Source: GCA-003244245 sp038276315 (lineage in GTDB: Bacteria; Actinomycetota; Actinomycetes; Mycobacteriales; Pseudonocardiaceae). Taken from it: 8,085 nucleotides of DNA. Both the position numbers and the translations under genes were made by a program. Below the pieces are notes generated by a model. That model worked only from the letters and a program-made list of their open reading frames with translations, did no database searches and was not told where the DNA came from. The stretch is from positions 1 to 8,085 of the forward strand of contig JBBPZY010000209.1 in the NCBI GenBank assembly GCA_038276315.1. Direction: 5' to 3'. Positions 6,149 through 8,085 of this stretch are shown here, in pieces (positions within the stretch are counted from its first letter, which is position 1; the number at the start of each line of letters is the position of its first letter).

Positions 6149-6189
6149 GCTGTTCTGCTTACTGCGCGCCACGCAGTAAGCAGAACAGC
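6149..6189 (+). terminator. Perfect 18-bp hairpin between oxygenase and exporter genes
   Basis: GCTGTTCTGCTTACTGCG (6149-6166) pairs exactly with CGCAGTAAGCAGAACAGC (6172-6189) around a 5-nt loop, starting 7 nt after the oxygenase stop. A GCGCCGCGGCGC palindrome (6188-6199) follows directly. No T-run is present. It may be a partial terminator, an RNase-protective 3' structure or a processing site. The 100-bp gap to the exporter shows no clear promoter, so the exporter probably depends on read-through. Confidence 0.75.
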
Positions 6190-6242
6190 GCCGCGGCGCC
6201 CGACTCCAACCGCAGGCAGACCGCAGTGCAAAGGAGAAACAG

Positions 6243-7982
6243 GTGAATGAGACGTCCGCGGATCGGTCGCCCGTGTCGCTGCGGCGGATCCTGCGACTGT
6301 TCGCGCCCTACCGGGCCCGGCTTGCCGCCGTGTTCACCTTGATCGCGGTGTCCTCCGTCGTGGGGCTGGTCGCGCCGTTTCTGCTACGGGAAATCCTGGA
6401 TGTCGCCCTGCCCCAGGCCCGCGTCGGACTGCTGAGCGCGCTGGCCGGCGGCATGCTGGGGGTGGCCGTGGCCCTCACCGTCATCGCCGTGTTCCAGTCC
6501 TCCCTGTCACTGACCGTGGGCCAGCAGATCATGAACGACTTGCGCAACGCGGTCTATGTGCACCTGCAACGGATGTCGCTGGCATTTTTCACCCGCACCC
6601 GCACCGGCGAGGTGCAATCCCGGATAGCCAACGACATCGGCGGGATGGGCGCGACCGTGACCACCGTGGCCACCACCATCGTCGGCGCCCTCACCACCGT
6701 TCTCGGCAGCCTCATCGCGATGATCACCCTGGACTGGCGGCTGACCATCCTGTCCCTGCTGATGCTCCCGGTGTTCCTGTGGATCAGCCGCAACGTCGGC
6801 GACGAACGCCGCGCGCTCACCCTCCAACGGCAACAACAGCTCGCCCTGATGTCCACCCTGGTCGAGGAATCCCTCTCAGTCCACGGCTTCCTGCTGGGCC
6901 GGGTGATGGGCCGCTCCCAGCTGCTCACCCACGAGTTCGCCACCCAGTCCGATGCGCTGACCAGCCTCACGATTCGCTCCGCGATGGCCGGGCGCTGGCG
7001 CCAGTCCAGCATCCAGATCATCATGGCCGCCATGCCCATTCTGATCTACTGGGCAGCCGGGCTCACCGCCCACCAGGGCTCCCTCGCCATCTCCCTCGGC
7101 ACCCTGGTCGCCTTCACCACCCTGCAACAGGGCCTATTCAACCCCTCGGTGCAGCTCCTGCAAGTCGGCATCACCGTGCAAAGCTCACTAGCGCTGTTCG
7201 AACGGGTCTTCGACTACCTCGACCTACCGGTGGACCTTCCCGAGCCAGCGCACCCGGTGCCTCTGCAGGGTGCCCGTGGCCACGTCCGGTTCGAGAACGT
7301 CTCCTTCTCCTACGGCAACGACCAGGCACTGTACGGAATTGACCTCGATCTACCCGCCGGCAGCCACCTCGCCGTCGTCGGCGCCACCGGCGCCGGCAAA
7401 ACCACACTGGGCTACCTGGTACCCCGCCTCTACGACGTCACCACCGGGCGCGTCACCATCGACGGCGTCGACGTCCGCGACCTCAGCTTCGCCACCCTCG
7501 CCGACACCGTCGGCGTCGTGTCCCAAGACACCCACCTGTTCCACACCACCATCGCCGACAACCTGCGCTTCGCCAAACCCAACGCCACCGCCGAAGACAT
7601 CATCGCCGCCACGAAAGCCGCCCAGATCCACGACCTCATCACCACCCTGCCCGACGGCTACGACACCATCGTCGGTGAACGCGGATACCGCTTCTCCGGC
7701 GGAGAAAAACAACGCCTTGCCATCGCCCGCACCATGCTACGCAACCCCCCCGTCCTCGTCCTCGACGAAGCCACCAGCGCACTAGACACCCACACCGAAC
7801 ACGCCGTCCAACAAGCCCTCGACACCCTCTCGGCCGGGCGCACCACCATCACCATCGCCCACCGCCTGACCACCATCCACAACGCCGACCACATCATCGT
7901 CCTCCACCACGGACACATCATCGAACACGGCACCCACCACGACCTGCTTAGTGGTCGGCACCGGAAGTCCGTCGGGGGTTGA
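6243..7982 (+). CDS. ABC exporter half-transporter (TMD-NBD), C-terminus altered
   Basis: A 579-residue fused membrane and ATPase domain exporter of the MsbA/LmrA-like type, expected to work as a dimer and export the peptide made by the two upstream genes (inferred). Seen: six probable membrane helices between about 25 and 310 (for example AAVFTLIAVSSVVGLVAPFL and IIMAAMPILIYWAAGL), then an NBD with Walker A GATGAGKTT (380-388), Q-loop Gln428, signature FSGGEKQR (484-491), Walker B VLVLDEATSALD (504-515) and H-loop His540. There is no N-terminal C39 peptidase domain, so it cannot cut a leader. The GTG start has AAGGAG 6 nt upstream. After HGTHHDLL the sequence turns into SGRHRKSVGG and stops, although family members usually continue about 10-20 residues with a different pattern. 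This break coincides with a TA and the edge of a probable insertion element. All ATPase motifs lie before it, so activity may survive. Confidence 0.9.
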   Translation: MNETSADRSPVSLRRILRLFAPYRARLAAVFTLIAVSSVVGLVAPFLLREILDVALPQARVGLLSALAGGMLGVAVALTVIAVFQSSLSLTVGQQIMNDLRNAVYVHLQRMSLAFFTRTRTGEVQSRIANDIGGMGATVTTVATTIVGALTTVLGSLIAMITLDWRLTILSLLMLPVFLWISRNVGDERRALTLQRQQQLALMSTLVEESLSVHGFLLGRVMGRSQLLTHEFATQSDALTSLTIRSAMAGRWRQSSIQIIMAAMPILIYWAAGLTAHQGSLAISLGTLVAFTTLQQGLFNPSVQLLQVGITVQSSLALFERVFDYLDLPVDLPEPAHPVPLQGARGHVRFENVSFSYGNDQALYGIDLDLPAGSHLAVVGATGAGKTTLGYLVPRLYDVTTGRVTIDGVDVRDLSFATLADTVGVVSQDTHLFHTTIADNLRFAKPNATAEDIIAATKAAQIHDLITTLPDGYDTIVGERGYRFSGGEKQRLAIARTMLRNPPVLVLDEATSALDTHTEHAVQQALDTLSAGRTTITIAHRLTTIHNADHIIVLHHGHIIEHGTHHDLLSGRHRKSVGG

Positions 7983-8085
7983 TCACGCGGCCCGGGTGAT
8001 GGTATGTGGGGCGGTCGGCTGCTGGTGCTGGTCGATCCCGATCCTGGCGAGCAGGTCGTCGAGGTCGGCTGGGGTGAACTTCCAC
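7949..8085. mobile_element. Probable end of an insertion sequence (partial)
   Basis: Exporter homology ends at the TA dinucleotide 7949-7950. Everything after it is unrelated to the exporter and leads straight into the 3' end of a transposase-like gene on the opposite strand. An element ending about 30 bp beyond its transposase stop, joined to host DNA at TA, fits the IS630/Tc1-mariner group, which inserts at TA. The other end and its inverted repeat lie outside the window, so the boundary and family are inferred. Confidence 0.5.
7983..8085 (-). CDS. C-terminal fragment of a probable transposase (IS630-like)
   Basis: The last 33 codons of a gene that enters from the right edge: WKFTPADLDDLLARIGIDQ, then HQQPTAPHTITRAA and TGA (7983-7985). 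The WKFT-x-x-DLDDLLARI pattern resembles the C-terminus of actinobacterial IS630-type DDE transposases as I remember them; the catalytic part is outside the window. Its stop codon directly abuts the exporter's stop (TGATCA), so the two genes converge tail to tail with no spacing. The broken exporter end next to it supports a mobile element. The family call is moderate; another short DNA-related protein is possible. Confidence 0.5.
   Translation of the reverse strand, partial: WKFTPADLDDLLARIGIDQHQQPTAPHTITRAA

Noticed and set aside
5246..6172. A 308-codon open frame on the minus strand opposite the oxygenase gene
   Set aside because: It mirrors a gene with intact JmjC motifs; its translation is Arg/Gly/Val-rich with no family resemblance or ribosome binding site. 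It is a high-GC antisense shadow.
1..8085. tRNA, rRNA or riboswitch genes
   Set aside because: I saw no tRNA-like cloverleaf with a GTTCRANNC-type TPsiC arm, no rRNA-like sequence and no recognisable riboswitch core; the strong stems found are simple hairpins.

Overview
The window is high-GC DNA with strong G/C preference at third codon positions, Shine-Dalgarno-led starts including GTG, and XRE-nSTAND1 and Gly-rich NACHT modules of the kind common in filamentous actinobacteria. A Pseudonocardiales- or Streptomyces-like actinomycete fits best; the genus cannot be read from the sequence. It looks like accessory DNA: a large signal-transduction NTPase, a small peptide-modification cassette, and the edge of what looks like an insertion sequence.

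Left part (1-424): mostly non-coding. It holds two hairpins (242-287 and 378-403) downstream of the large minus-strand gene, plus one doubtful short reading frame (197-382). Bases 425-4189, minus strand, encode a protein of about 1254 residues with an XRE helix-turn-helix, an nSTAND1 NTPase module, a second and separate NACHT NTPase module, a Gly-rich multi-pass membrane region and a conserved-looking C-terminal tail. It reads as a membrane-anchored sensor/switch of the STAND class, with conflict or defence as a reasonable but untested role.

Middle (4190-4711): a divergent intergenic region of about 520 bp with a 14-bp palindrome, a perfect 19-bp inverted repeat, three GGAAAC boxes spaced 11 and 10 bp apart, and a plausible promoter reading right.

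Right part (4712-7982, plus strand): three genes in a row. The first is a 53-residue peptide rich in Asp, Asn, Gly and His with a duplicated DDND motif. The second is a JmjC/cupin_4 (ROX-type, NO66/YcfD-like) Fe(II)/2-oxoglutarate oxygenase. The third is an ABC exporter half-transporter without a peptidase domain. Together they look like a minimal RiPP-type pathway: peptide, hydroxylase, exporter. Perfect hairpins of 19, 19 and 18 bp sit before the peptide gene, inside the first codons of the oxygenase gene, and between oxygenase and exporter genes. They probably set transcript levels within the operon.

Right edge (7949-8085): the exporter's normal C-terminus is replaced by a short unrelated tail right after a TA dinucleotide. 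The end of a transposase-like gene on the minus strand abuts its stop codon, which suggests an insertion element landed in the last codons of the exporter gene.
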